A DNA stretch of 64,000 bases from Paraburkholderia guartelaensis (GTDB taxonomy: Bacteria > Pseudomonadota > Gammaproteobacteria > Burkholderiales > Burkholderiaceae), in contig NZ_SMOD01000008.1 in assembly GCF_004353905.1 (NCBI RefSeq), positions 1 through 64,000 on the forward strand, in the 5' to 3' direction. This document shows, one piece after another, positions 1-8,379 of this stretch (position 1 is the stretch's first letter; every line of letters begins with the position of its first letter). A program made the translations under genes and the position numbers. Under the pieces are notes generated by a model. That model saw only the letters and a program-made list of their open reading frames with translations, did no database searches and was not told the origin of the DNA.

Positions 1-230
1 ACGCGATTGAGATAGCCGTAGATGTAGATCTTGAGTAGCACTGCCGGGTGGTAAGACGGCCGGCCTGTGGTCGCAGGCGTGGCCCCTTCAAATCCCAAAG
101 AAGCCAGATCGAGTTCTTCAACGAATGCGTCGACGATTCTGACCGGATTGTCTTCTGCGATGAAGTCCTCGAGACATTCCGGCAGCAGCGTCGCCTGATT
201 GCGGTCCGCACCTTCGACAAATCGCCCCAT
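1..230 (-). CDS. IS1182-family transposase, N-terminal part
   Basis: Read from ATG at 228-230 down to base 1, the minus strand gives about 76 uninterrupted residues. They begin MGRFVEGADRNQATLLPE and continue through EDNPVRIVDAFVEELDL and TGRPSYHPAVLLKIYIYGYL. This is the characteristic N-terminal (DUF772-type) region of IS1182-group DDE transposases, which act by cut-and-paste on the element ends. No stop or frameshift is seen, so the visible part looks intact. The catalytic DDE residues lie beyond the window. Family recognition is confident; whether the whole element is active cannot be judged. Confidence 0.8.
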   Translation of the reverse strand, partial: MGRFVEGADRNQATLLPECLEDFIAEDNPVRIVDAFVEELDLASLGFEGATPATTGRPSYHPAVLLKIYIYGYLNR

Positions 231-297
231 CTTCGCCTCTCGCAACAACGGGTTGATTCAGTCTAGGCGATCGATGCGTTTTTACACAGCCTCGGCC
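1..297 (-). mobile_element. Left end of an IS1182-like insertion sequence, cut by the window edge
   Basis: The minus strand carries the start of a transposase (1-230). Upstream of it, at about 276-297, is a short stretch whose minus-strand reading GGCCGAGGCTGTGTAAAAACGC has the look of an IS terminus, so the element edge is placed near 290-297. The other end lies outside the window, so the terminal inverted repeat and target duplication cannot be checked. The family call rests on the transposase N-terminus; the edge is an inference. Confidence 0.6.
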
Positions 298-561
298 GCA
301 TCCTGTCCGAAGTGGTCGGCGGGAGTCGACCCTGAACGGCGATCACCCTACCCAAACTGTAGCGGCCGCTTCCAAGGTACAACAGACGCTAGTCCACTAC
401 GGGCGCAGTTGCTGTCTTTCTTTCTGCTCGCCCTCTCAAAGTCGTGACGCTCATGACGGGTCTAATCCACTCGGGCTTGCTTTCGGCCACGTACCCGGTC
501 CGGCAAGCCATCGCTCTATGGGTTGGCTTGATGATGGCCGCCCCGACGGCCATCATCTCTT
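231..561. other. Gene-less stretch next to the IS end
   Basis: I see no convincing gene here. The part up to about 297 is probably the IS leader and terminus. The rest contains only short ORFs without a ribosome binding site or recognisable protein, and probably represents the degraded flank of the insertion. Confidence 0.5.
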
Positions 562-906
562 CTATTCGCCGTGCTCCATGACGTCAGTGAGGTAGGCGAC
601 GTCTTCAGTCTCCGAGAGTGGCCTCGCCAGATGTTGGTCAAACAGCTCCAGCGCTTCTTTCGTATAGGGCTGCTGCCAGTGCCAGTCCAAGGCGGCCTGA
701 TCTTTCCAGCGCTCGAACACGACGTATTTGTCCTCCTGCCCTTGCACCTTGAACAACCGGAATTCATTATTGCCCGCCTCCTTTCTCGTGAGACGGATGC
801 CTGGCACCATCTTGTCCAGCACCTTCGCCGCAGAACCCGGCTTGAAGTGGAGGTTGAGCATCACGATTACTTCACCGGAAGCCTTGTTTCGAGTGTCCTG
901 GTTCAT
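562..906 (-). CDS. Antibiotic biosynthesis monooxygenase (ABM) domain protein
   Basis: This 114-residue protein has the single ferredoxin-like ABM fold. The segment VIVMLNLHFKPGSAAKVLDKM is followed by NNEFRLFKVQGQEDKYVVFERWKDQAALDWH and a C-terminal helix. Such proteins are small cofactor-free quinol monooxygenases or related stress proteins, usually dimeric and cytosolic; the substrate cannot be predicted. The start at 904-906 has a GAGGA site about 9 nt upstream. It follows the DUF1330 gene by 12 nt, so the two are an operon transcribed away from the TetR gene. Regulation by that TetR through the operators at 1265-1322 is likely. Confidence 0.85.
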   Translation of the reverse strand: MNQDTRNKASGEVIVMLNLHFKPGSAAKVLDKMVPGIRLTRKEAGNNEFRLFKVQGQEDKYVVFERWKDQAALDWHWQQPYTKEALELFDQHLARPLSETEDVAYLTDVMEHGE

Positions 907-918
907 GTCTCGGATTCC

Positions 919-1224
919 TCAAGCAGCGGGCGGTTCAGCCTTGTCCACGACGATGATCCCGTTCGAGCGCGCTGCCTGCAGCCTTAACGCCTTGAGTGGC
1001 TGATATTCCGCCGAATCGTAGAAATGGCGGACAGCCTGGCGATCAGGGAATTCCAGGATCACAAAAAAATTCGGCGCCCAGGCTCCCTCATAGTTTTCGG
1101 CCCGGAGTTCCCGGGCCAGCGGTCTGGCGCCATGGCGCGCCATCAACTCAATAGCCCCTTGCTCGTATTGCTCCATCCTGGCGCGGTCGTGTACTTCAAG
1201 ATCGATGATGACTAGTGCTGACAT
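919..1224 (-). CDS. DUF1330 family protein
   Basis: A 101-residue protein starting MSALVIIDLEVHDRARMEQYEQG, with the family's later segments FVILEFPDRQAVRHFYDS and AEYQPLKALR. DUF1330 is a ferredoxin-like (dimeric alpha/beta barrel) fold of unknown reaction, related in fold to the ABM protein encoded just downstream. I chose the internal ATG at 1222-1224 over an upstream one at 1266 because it has an AGGAG at 1232-1236 and because the longer form would run into the operator palindrome. First gene of a two-gene operon, divergent from a TetR regulator. Confidence 0.85.
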   Translation of the reverse strand: MSALVIIDLEVHDRARMEQYEQGAIELMARHGARPLARELRAENYEGAWAPNFFVILEFPDRQAVRHFYDSAEYQPLKALRLQAARSNGIIVVDKAEPPAA

Positions 1225-1264
1225 GCCACGGCTCCTGTCGGGTTGCGAACGTATTGTTCTGAAC

Positions 1265-1298
1265 ATTCAAGACGATACCGATCGGTATCGTCTTGAAT
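1265..1298. promoter_or_regulatory. 34-bp perfect palindrome, likely TetR operator 1
   Basis: The two 17-base halves are exact reverse complements, centred between 1281 and 1282, with the inner core GATACCGATCGGTATC. It sits in the divergent promoter region between the DUF1330 gene and the TetR gene. Operator function is inferred from position and symmetry. Confidence 0.75.
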
Positions 1299-1306
1299 CG
1301 GAGTAT

Positions 1307-1322
1307 GATACCGATCGGTATC
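1307..1322. promoter_or_regulatory. 16-bp palindrome, likely TetR operator 2
   Basis: An exact second copy of the core GATACCGATCGGTATC, centred 33 bp from the first core, about three helical turns. Two identical cores on the same DNA face suggest cooperative binding of two TetR dimers, repressing both divergent genes. Confidence 0.75.
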
Positions 1323-1390
1323 CTGGTCAACAGGACTGCCGGAATTCTCCTTGGCTACACGCGGTAGAACAGACGAAATCCCCAGATAAC

Positions 1391-2020
1391 ATGACCACTT
1401 CAGCACTTGCGCCCCGTGAACGCATCATCGAAGCCGCGCAGTCGCTCTTTTACCGTGAGGGCATTCGCGGCATTGGTGTAGAGGCTATTGCCTCAGCGGC
1501 AAATACCAACAAAATGGCGATCTATCGTCACTTTGAGACCAAGGACGATCTGGTCATCTACTGGCTGTCGTCCGTGGCACAGGAGTACGAAACGATGTGG
1601 GCTCAGTGGGAAAATCTTTACCCCGGGGATCCCGCATCGCAACTCAAGGCATTGGTCCAGTCCGTGGTGCAGCGCCTGCGCACAGAGGGAAACCGCGGAT
1701 GTGCTCTCGCGAACAGCCTGGCGGAACTCCCGGACGAGCGCCATCCCGCCCGAGTGGTGATCGACCAGCACAAGAATGCCCAGTTGCGGCGCATTCAGGC
1801 TTTGTGCGGCGCGGCCGGGCTCGAAGATCCCCAACATTCCGCCATGATCCTGCACCTGTGCTTCGAGGGTGCTCAGGTGGCGGCGCAATCGTTAGGCGCG
1901 GATCATGTTGCTACACACCTGGTAAGTTTGATCGACGCGATGCTGGGGAGCCGGGATGGGGTACATCCCAGGCCTGACGCAGGAAGCGGTCGATTTCGCA
2001 AGGCCCGTGGTACGAAATGA
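1391..2020 (+). CDS. TetR family transcriptional regulator
   Basis: A 209-residue protein starting MTTSALAPRERIIEAAQSLF. The N-terminal helix-turn-helix covers roughly residues 10-55, including GIRGIGVEAIASAANTNKMAIYRHFETKDDL. A helical ligand-binding domain follows, resembling the TetR_C group with LRTEGNRGCALANSLAELPD. ATG at 1391 is preferred because longer in-frame starts would translate the operator palindromes. Transcribed divergently from the DUF1330-ABM operon, it probably represses that operon and itself through the sites at 1265-1298 and 1307-1322. The ligand is unknown; a quinone or electrophile would fit the target genes, but that is inference. Confidence 0.9.
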   Translation: MTTSALAPRERIIEAAQSLFYREGIRGIGVEAIASAANTNKMAIYRHFETKDDLVIYWLSSVAQEYETMWAQWENLYPGDPASQLKALVQSVVQRLRTEGNRGCALANSLAELPDERHPARVVIDQHKNAQLRRIQALCGAAGLEDPQHSAMILHLCFEGAQVAAQSLGADHVATHLVSLIDAMLGSRDGVHPRPDAGSGRFRKARGTK

Positions 2021-2073
2021 TCCGTATGACCAGGGGCGAGAGCGATCCCGTCATGCATAAGTGTCCTGAGGCA

Positions 2074-2102
2074 AGGGGTTACGAGCTTTGCTCATAACTC
2101 CT
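2074..2102. terminator. Hairpin between convergent genes
   Basis: An imperfect stem, AGGgGTTAcGAGC against GCTCaTAACtCCT with a three-base loop, lies between the 3' ends of the TetR gene and the minus-strand reductase gene. No clear T-tract follows, so terminator function is only likely. Confidence 0.4.
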
Positions 2103-2129
2103 TGTGCTGTTTTGTCAGTGAAATCTCGA

Positions 2130-2984
2130 TCAGGTTTGCAGCGCAGCCTTGATTGCCTCGGCGAGTGATGTCGTGTTCCTGCCCAGAAGCCTGGAGAGGT
2201 CGCGCGACGCGCTATCCAGTTCACCTTGCGCCGATTTCACGTCCGCATCGATCACCACATCGACGATCATTTGCGGCAGGCCGAACCCCTGTAGCGCTGA
2301 CGCATAGTCGGAGGAAGGAAGGTCGTTATAGGTAATCTGGCGACTCACCTGCCTCGATAGCTCCTCGACCAGTTCAGCCATCGAGTAGGCATGGTCTCCG
2401 GCGAGTTCATACGTCTTGTGGGCATGACCGGGCTGGGTTAGCACGGCAACCGCCGCGCCTGCGTAATCGGCCCGCGAGGCAGATGCAAATCGCCCTTGTC
2501 CTGCGCTCCCGTTGATCGCGCCATGTGCGAGCGCAGCCGCCAAGGCATCCGTGTGGTTCTCGAGATACCAACCGTTGCGTAGCAATACGAAATCAATGCC
2601 GGAACGCTTCAGATACGCTTCCGTCCTTTTGTGTTCGTCGGCCAGAATCAGCCTGGAGGTACTGGCGCGCAGTAAGCTTGTATACGCAATCAGCTTGACG
2701 TCAGCGTGCCTGGCGGCATCGATCACGGCCTTGTGTTGCTTGAATCGTTCACCTGGCTGGACTGCCGATATCAGCAGCAGTTTCTCCACGCCCTGGAACG
2801 CCTGTGCCAGTGTCTCGGGGCGATCGTAATCCGCTTCGCGTACCTGTACGCCAAGAGCGTGCAGTGCGTCGGATTTTTCCGGACTACGAACCGCAGCAAT
2901 GATTTGCGCTGCGGGGACGACTTGCAGAAGCTCTTTGATGACCAGTTGTCCAAGCTTCCCGCTTGCTCCAGTAATGGCGATCAT
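2130..2984 (-). CDS. qorB: QorB-like NAD(P)H:quinone oxidoreductase (atypical SDR, NmrA/HSCARG-like)
   Basis: A 284-residue protein, close to the usual 286 of E. coli QorB. The Rossmann motif TGASGKLG lies at residues 5-12. Typical downstream landmarks are AAVRSPEK, YTSLLRAS, RNGWYLEN and the C-terminal ITYNDLPSSDYASAL. The family reduces quinones with NADPH in the cytosol or acts as an NADPH sensor. The start at 2984 has AGGAG 7 nt upstream; an upstream extension is not protein-like. It lies 14 nt after the membrane-protein gene, so both form an operon, probably controlled by the adjacent LysR. Confidence 0.85.
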   Translation of the reverse strand: MIAITGASGKLGQLVIKELLQVVPAAQIIAAVRSPEKSDALHALGVQVREADYDRPETLAQAFQGVEKLLLISAVQPGERFKQHKAVIDAARHADVKLIAYTSLLRASTSRLILADEHKRTEAYLKRSGIDFVLLRNGWYLENHTDALAAALAHGAINGSAGQGRFASASRADYAGAAVAVLTQPGHAHKTYELAGDHAYSMAELVEELSRQVSRQITYNDLPSSDYASALQGFGLPQMIVDVVIDADVKSAQGELDSASRDLSRLLGRNTTSLAEAIKAALQT

Positions 2985-2998
2985 TTTGTTTCTCCTTT

Positions 2999-3505
2999 TC
3001 AGCGACGGCGGATGATCAGCGAAATCGGCAGGCCGAGAGCGAACATATGGATCAGCAAGGCGGCCACGTAAGGCATGGGCGACACCGATGCAGGCGTGGT
3101 GAAGGCGCTGTGCGGCAGCACGACTATGCCCATGAAAAAGAACACGATCAGGCCGAGCACCGGACCAGCAATCCACGCCAGGCGATTCACCACCGGCAGG
3201 CGCGACGCGACCAGGCCGTAGGCAAGTGCCGGAACGATCGACACAAAGAAGTGGAGCAGGGTTCCGAGGATCAGGCCTGCGGCGCCTTCATAAGCGGCCA
3301 TGCCCATCAGGCTGCTGGCGGCGAGTTGCATCTCCGGAACGACGCCGATACCCCGTGACAGTTGCAGGATCAGCACCGGAACGAGAACGATAAGGCCGGC
3401 GGCCACTCCGGCGGTCAGCCCTTTGGTCAGGGTGCGGGATAACCCGTCCACCGATTTCGTAGTATGAAGCGATTGCTCGCCCGGTGTTGCATGTGTCGTG
3501 TTCAT
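2999..3505 (-). CDS. Conserved inner-membrane protein, four predicted TM segments
   Basis: A 168-residue protein with a soluble N-terminus (about 25 residues) and four hydrophobic stretches. These are GLTAGVAAGLIVLVPVLIL, GLILGTLLHFFVSIVPALAYGLV, a WIAGPVLGLIVFFFMGIVVLP region, and the C-terminal PYVAALLIHMFALGLPISLII. I do not recognise the family with certainty; it resembles small YagU/DUF1440-like membrane proteins. The ATG at 3505 has GAGGA at a good distance, whereas the upstream ATG at 3520 has its purine box too close. Promoter region 3506-3661 is AT-rich near 3600-3630. It is co-transcribed with the QorB-like reductase. Confidence 0.8.
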   Translation of the reverse strand: MNTTHATPGEQSLHTTKSVDGLSRTLTKGLTAGVAAGLIVLVPVLILQLSRGIGVVPEMQLAASSLMGMAAYEGAAGLILGTLLHFFVSIVPALAYGLVASRLPVVNRLAWIAGPVLGLIVFFFMGIVVLPHSAFTTPASVSPMPYVAALLIHMFALGLPISLIIRRR

Positions 3506-3661
3506 GATCTGCTTCCTCATATCCTCTTGAAATGTGGGCGGCGGAGCGGCTTGTCCGTCGTTGGAAGCAGTCTAAAAAGCCGGGGGCGGGAGAGAAACTC
3601 CTGGATTATTAAAAGATTATTGTCGATTACCCCCCCTAATCGCGCAGCTTCGGGAAGTAAA

Positions 3662-4585
3662 TCACCCGTTGTCAGGCTTCACTTGCGACGGATGCGCGGC
3701 AAACAACTCGACGATCCAGTCCACGAACACGCGCACCTTGGTACTTAGATGCCGGTTCGGTGGGTAGACAACCGAAACGGGCATCGGCGGTATCTTCCAG
3801 GCTTCGAGGCAGATCTTCAGCTCGCCGGAGGCAACGAGCGGCGCAGTCATGAACGTGCCGCAAATCACAATGCCGAGACCGGCTTTGGCGAGATCGGCAC
3901 ACGTTGATACGTCGTTGCAAAGAATGGTTCTTTTGCCCTGGATATCGACGGATTCGCCATCGTGGTGAGCGACGAGTGGAAATGGCTTCGCGGTTCGTGC
4001 CGAGATCATATGGATCACTGTATGGTGAACGTTGATCTCGCCAGGGTGGGCCGGTTTGCCATGTCGTTTCCAATAGCCGGGCGATGCGCAGATGCCCATG
4101 TGGCTGAACCCGACCCGGCGGGCTACCAGTAGCTGGTCGGTAAGCGTGCCGATGCGTAACGCGCAGTCCACGTTGTCGGCGATCAGATCGACCGGTGTGT
4201 CACTGGCACCGATCTCCAGATCGATGTCTGGATATCGCGCAAGAAAATCGGGCAGAGCGGGTACGACCACCGAGTGGGCAAGCGGGCGCGGAAGATCGAT
4301 GCGCAGCCTGCCTTTTGGATTGGCCTTGACACCGGTCATCGAATTTTCCAGTTCCTCCAGATCGGCCAGCAGGCGCACGGCGCGGTCGTAATAGGCCGCG
4401 CCGTCGGGCGTGACCGTGACGCGCCTGGTGGTCCGATTGAGCAGTTTGGTGGCCAGTTCGTCTTCGAGTAGTTGAACCAGCCGCGTCACGGTGGGTTTCT
4501 GGATGTTGAGGGTCTCGGCGGCCTTGGTGAAGGTTCCCGATTCCACCACGCGCACAAATATGCGCATCGCGTCGAACTTATCCAT
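3662..4585 (-). CDS. LysR family transcriptional regulator
   Basis: A 307-residue LysR regulator of normal length. The winged helix-turn-helix spans residues 1-60 (MRIFVRVVESGTFTKAAETLNIQKPTVTRLV) and the effector domain starts near 90 (KGRLRIDLPRPLAHSVVVPAL). The domain style resembles the CrgA/PA2206-like group. It lies upstream of, and on the same strand as, the membrane protein and QorB-like reductase, 156 nt apart, and is the most likely regulator of that pair. The effector is not predictable from sequence. Confidence 0.92.
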   Translation of the reverse strand: MDKFDAMRIFVRVVESGTFTKAAETLNIQKPTVTRLVQLLEDELATKLLNRTTRRVTVTPDGAAYYDRAVRLLADLEELENSMTGVKANPKGRLRIDLPRPLAHSVVVPALPDFLARYPDIDLEIGASDTPVDLIADNVDCALRIGTLTDQLLVARRVGFSHMGICASPGYWKRHGKPAHPGEINVHHTVIHMISARTAKPFPLVAHHDGESVDIQGKRTILCNDVSTCADLAKAGLGIVICGTFMTAPLVASGELKICLEAWKIPPMPVSVVYPPNRHLSTKVRVFVDWIVELFAAHPSQVKPDNG

Positions 4586-4802
4586 TCGTCCTCGGGCTCA
4601 AGGGTTGGGCGTCAATCTGCATCCAGGTCATCATGGGGCTTGATAAGGTTTCCACACCGGTAGTGTGTTGATTTGCAGTGGAGTTTGAAATCAGCACAAA
4701 CGTTGTATTTTGTTCGGACAGCACGAAGAAATGATTGTGGTTAGGAGGCTCCGTCATCTCCAGCGCGCGTCGACCGTGTTACTCAGTACAGGAAATGCCG
4801 GT

Positions 4803-5894
4803 TCAAACGGCCAGCACTAGTCTTACGAGATCGGCCGTGCGGGAGACCGCCATCTTGGCGTGAATGGATTTGAGCTGGCTGCGAACCGTCCCGACAGAAA
4901 CGCAACGGGACTCTGCACACTGTACTGGAGACAGTCCGTCACAACAAACGGCTACTGCGACTTGGGCTTCACTCGCGGTCAGGCCGTAAAAAAGCTGCAA
5001 GCGAGTTTCGCGTTCGCGCGGTGTCACGAGACCCGTGGACGTCATCAGCGTGACGCTTTGGGTATGTTGTTGTGCGAGCATCGACTGCGGCGGCACGGGC
5101 ATTAGCGCCAGCGTGAGTCTTGTGCCATCGGCCCTGCGCAACACAATGCCGCCACGAGCTAATGCCGTGCGCCACTGCACGTCGTCCTGGCAGGCGTCGG
5201 GTATGAATCGATCATGCAGGAAGCGCAGCACGGGCTCCGTCGCCATGAGCGAAGCCGCAGCGGAATTTGCGAACAGCAAGGTTCGCCGGTCGTCGAGCAG
5301 GAATATCGGTAAGGGGAGGCTTTCGAGCGCAGACTCCGCTAGTGCGGCACGTGACTCGAGTTGATCCAGACGCGCCTGCATTCTCAGGGCCCGGCTAAAA
5401 TGCGCGCCGAGCGCAATGCATTCACGTTGTTGCGCCGGGGTGAACCCTTCTGAATCGGGACCGCCGAGCAGACTGAGATATTTACTGTCTCCGCGATGCC
5501 GATGGATAAATACGCCCGAGATGCTACCAAGCCCATTAGGCCGCATGAATTCCTGGTGGAAGACACTGCGAGCGCGTTGTTGCTGCGTCATGATGGCCCG
5601 ATCTTCGAACCACCGCCCGGCGGCCCAGGTGCCAATGACCCGTACGCCAGGATCGTGAAGATAGAACTCCGAACTGTATTCGCGTTGGCAGCTTTCTAGC
5701 CATGCTTCGTCATCGCCGACTGCGTGGTCGATCAGTGCCAGTTGTGTGGTGTCGTCGTAGGAGAGCAGGGTGGCTGTTCGCGTGCCCAACGTGCAACGCA
5801 AGCCTTGCAGCGCGTCCTCCCAGGTCGCGTCGCCGAGCGCGGCCGCGTAAATGGTATCGATCAACGCGACGTGATTCAAAAGCTCGTCTGACAC
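4803..5894 (-). CDS. LuxR-type helix-turn-helix regulator with PAS-like sensor region
   Basis: A 363-residue protein. Residues 1-180 form an unrecognised sensor region. A PAS-like segment near 185-230 reads LPLPIFLLDDRRTLLFANSAAASLM. The C-terminal LuxR HTH, about 300-360, includes LTASEAQVAVAVCCDGLSP and SVGTVRSQLKSIHAKMAVSRTADLVRLVL. No receiver domain and no autoinducer-binding signature are visible, so it is neither a classical response regulator nor LuxI-linked. It stands alone, with 217 nt downstream before the LysR gene and more than 600 nt of gene-poor DNA upstream. Its target is unknown. Confidence 0.88.
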   Translation of the reverse strand: MSDELLNHVALIDTIYAAALGDATWEDALQGLRCTLGTRTATLLSYDDTTQLALIDHAVGDDEAWLESCQREYSSEFYLHDPGVRVIGTWAAGRWFEDRAIMTQQQRARSVFHQEFMRPNGLGSISGVFIHRHRGDSKYLSLLGGPDSEGFTPAQQRECIALGAHFSRALRMQARLDQLESRAALAESALESLPLPIFLLDDRRTLLFANSAAASLMATEPVLRFLHDRFIPDACQDDVQWRTALARGGIVLRRADGTRLTLALMPVPPQSMLAQQHTQSVTLMTSTGLVTPRERETRLQLFYGLTASEAQVAVAVCCDGLSPVQCAESRCVSVGTVRSQLKSIHAKMAVSRTADLVRLVLAV

Positions 5895-6515
5895 AGCACT
5901 TCCCCGTTTCCCCGGCGCACCTTTTCAGCGCGCATTTTTCCGCAAATCTTACCTGAAGATGCCTTCAGTCTTCAATTGCGAACAGCCGTGACGTGTTGGT
6001 TGCCGGCGTCATCCCCAATTTTGGAGATGACACGCTGTTGCCGCCCCCGTAACTTCTGCACCCGGGAGCAGGGCCGTACGGCACGGCGTGCCGGCGAGAC
6101 CCACTTCTTGTCTTTCCATGAAAACAACAGGGGGAAGTTTGCGCGTGGTGACGATTTGGTTGCGCATACAACGATAGTTCATCCATATTTGGCGAACGCG
6201 ATCCTTATCTTCCGTCGTGGGACCGGCGCTGTACGCCGGGGGCAGAAGACAGCGGTGAGAAGAAGGAACTGGTCGTGATGTTCGACACTAAGAATATTGT
6301 GAAGCGCTATTCGATGAGCGAGTCGGCCATTTCGCGAAAGACCGGTATCTTCAACTAGTAGCTAACCTGGCAGACCGGAGCTCGTCGAGATTCATAGCCG
6401 CGCACGTGCCGCCTCTTTAAGTACCGAAGATGCGGCTTGAACGTTCATATACCAACAATAAAGTGACTGATTGAAGCACTGGCTGTACCAAAGCAAATCA
6501 AGGGGAGATGTGGAG
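5895..6515. other. Gene-poor stretch upstream of the chemoreceptor
   Basis: It contains the leader of the divergent LuxR-type gene, a possible 26-codon transposase remnant (6278-6358) and the presumed promoter of the chemoreceptor. No full-length gene is supported. Confidence 0.5.
6278..6358 (+). pseudogene. Possible N-terminal remnant of an HTH protein such as a transposase
   Basis: ATG at 6278 opens a 26-residue peptide, MFDTKNIVKRYSMSESAISR plus six residues, ending at TAG 6356-6358. The pattern looks like the first HTH helices of a transposase-type protein (IS21 IstA style), cut short. No companion sequence follows. The assignment is weak and the peptide may be chance coding. Confidence 0.2.
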
Positions 6516-8237
6516 ATGCGAATGACGAACGTGAAGATTGGCACCCGGCTCGGCCTGGGTTTCGGGTTGGTGCTGATGTTGATGGTGGTCCTGGTCGTCG
6601 TGAGCTCATCCCGTATTGCACGGGTCGGTAATTTGAATGACCAGCTGGTCAAATCCGACTGGGTCAAGGCACAGGCTGCGAACGCCATCGACGGGGCGAT
6701 GCGCTCCAATGCCCGGCACGCGCTGGAACTGATTGCCACGAACGATCAAGCCCGTCGAGAACAGATATTCGGCAAGATTGCAGACGACAAGGAATCGATT
6801 AACCGCGACATTCAGACGCTCGACACGCTGGTTTCAACCTCCGAGGGCAAGGCCATATTGAACCAGTTCAAACAGGATCGCGCGCAGTATGTGGAGTCGT
6901 TTTCGAGGGTTGGGCGGTTAGTGCGGGACGGCAAAGAGGATGGGGCTCGGCAGGCTGTCCTGACTGAAACGCTGCCGCGTCTCAATACCGCCTTGCAAGA
7001 GATCGGGAAACTGGTGGATTGGCAGGCAACCCGCGTCTCAAACATAGGGAGCCAGACACACGACGAGATCACTTCGACCCGTGACCTCATGGTCGGGCTG
7101 GGGATCCTGGAAATCGTGCTGGGCGCCGGCTTCGGCATCTGGATCACACGCACCATTACCCGCCCTCTCAATGAAGCCGTGAAGATCGCGCAATCCGTAT
7201 CGAACGGTGATCTCACAAGCCGCATTGAAGTGCATAGCACTGACGAGGTGGGCCAGCTCCTGCAAGCGCTGAAAACGATGAACACGAGTCTGGCCGGCAT
7301 GGTCTCCCGGATTCACGCTGGTGCGGAGACGATTTCCGCCGCCTCCGGGCAAATCGCGGCAGGCAACACCGATCTGAGTTCGCGCACGGAAGAGCAGGCC
7401 GCGTCACTCGAAGAAACTGCCGCGAGTATGGAGGAGCTGACTGCCACGGTACGTCAGAACAAAGAAAGTGCGAAGCAGGGCAACATGCTCGCGGCCGAGG
7501 CGTCCGAAATCGCTGCACGCGGCGGCGACGCAGTGGGGCGCGTGGTCGACACGATGCGCGAGATTTCAGACAGTTCGGCGAAGGTCGCCGAGATCATCAG
7601 CACGATCGAAAGTATCGCGTTCCAGACGAACATTCTGGCACTCAACGCGGCGGTCGAAGCAGCGCGTGCGGGCGAACAGGGCCGGGGTTTCGCCGTGGTC
7701 GCGGGCGAAGTGCGCACCCTCGCGCAGCGTGCAGCTACCGCCGCAAAGGAGATCAAGGATCTGATTACCGAGTCCGGGGATCGCGTGAAGGCTGGTACGG
7801 AACAGGTGGACGAGGCGGGCCGCACAATCAGCGAGGTGGTGTCCGCCGTGCGTCGCGTGACGGATCTGATGGGCGAGATCGCCGCAGCATCGAACGAGCA
7901 GCACAAGGGCATCGAGCAGGTGAACTCGGCGGTAATCCAGATGGACCAGGTCACGCAGCAGAACGCGGCGCTTGTGGAAGAGGCGTCGGCGGCGGCCCAG
8001 TCCATGGCCGAGCAGGCGCGCAGTCTACGCAACACGGTGTCCGAGTTCAAAGTCCCGACTGCACACGCGGCCTCTGCTGGGGCTGCGAGTGGCACGACGC
8101 GCACGACGCGCACGCCGGCCATGCCGGCGCCGAAAGCGCCCGTACGTTCCGCACCGCGCGCCACGCTGAAGTCAGCGGTCTCGACCGAATTGGTCAAGCT
8201 GGCCGAGCAAAGCGACGAGTCCTGGGGAACCTTCTGA
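6516..8237 (+). CDS. Methyl-accepting chemotaxis protein
   Basis: A 573-residue transmembrane chemoreceptor. TM1 lies at about 12-32, a periplasmic four-helix-bundle ligand domain at 33-188, TM2 at about 190-212 and HAMP to about 265. The cytoplasmic methylation and signalling domain contains the conserved tip IAFQTNILALNAAVEAARAG and methylation-site text EEQAASLEETAASMEELTA. The C-terminus ends ESWGTF, a W-x-x-F tail like the NWETF pentapeptide that tethers CheR and CheB. I chose ATG 6516 because AGGGGAG at 6501-6507 is well spaced. It is an orphan receptor with no che genes nearby. The ligand is unknown. Confidence 0.95.
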   Translation: MRMTNVKIGTRLGLGFGLVLMLMVVLVVVSSSRIARVGNLNDQLVKSDWVKAQAANAIDGAMRSNARHALELIATNDQARREQIFGKIADDKESINRDIQTLDTLVSTSEGKAILNQFKQDRAQYVESFSRVGRLVRDGKEDGARQAVLTETLPRLNTALQEIGKLVDWQATRVSNIGSQTHDEITSTRDLMVGLGILEIVLGAGFGIWITRTITRPLNEAVKIAQSVSNGDLTSRIEVHSTDEVGQLLQALKTMNTSLAGMVSRIHAGAETISAASGQIAAGNTDLSSRTEEQAASLEETAASMEELTATVRQNKESAKQGNMLAAEASEIAARGGDAVGRVVDTMREISDSSAKVAEIISTIESIAFQTNILALNAAVEAARAGEQGRGFAVVAGEVRTLAQRAATAAKEIKDLITESGDRVKAGTEQVDEAGRTISEVVSAVRRVTDLMGEIAAASNEQHKGIEQVNSAVIQMDQVTQQNAALVEEASAAAQSMAEQARSLRNTVSEFKVPTAHAASAGAASGTTRTTRTPAMPAPKAPVRSAPRATLKSAVSTELVKLAEQSDESWGTF

Positions 8238-8379
8238 CCGAAAAACAATAGATAAATATTTTTAAGAAAACGGGGTTGGTTGTGATTAAAAGGATTATTC
8301 TTGTGCTCGCCACTTCTCGGTGGAGTGGCGTATGACGCCTATGCCAGCTCGTTCGTGCTAAAGCAAATAATTGACAGGA

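Noticed and set aside
5965..6186. Short minus-strand ORF in the gap upstream of the chemoreceptor
   Set aside because: Low-complexity composition, no ribosome binding site and no family resemblance.
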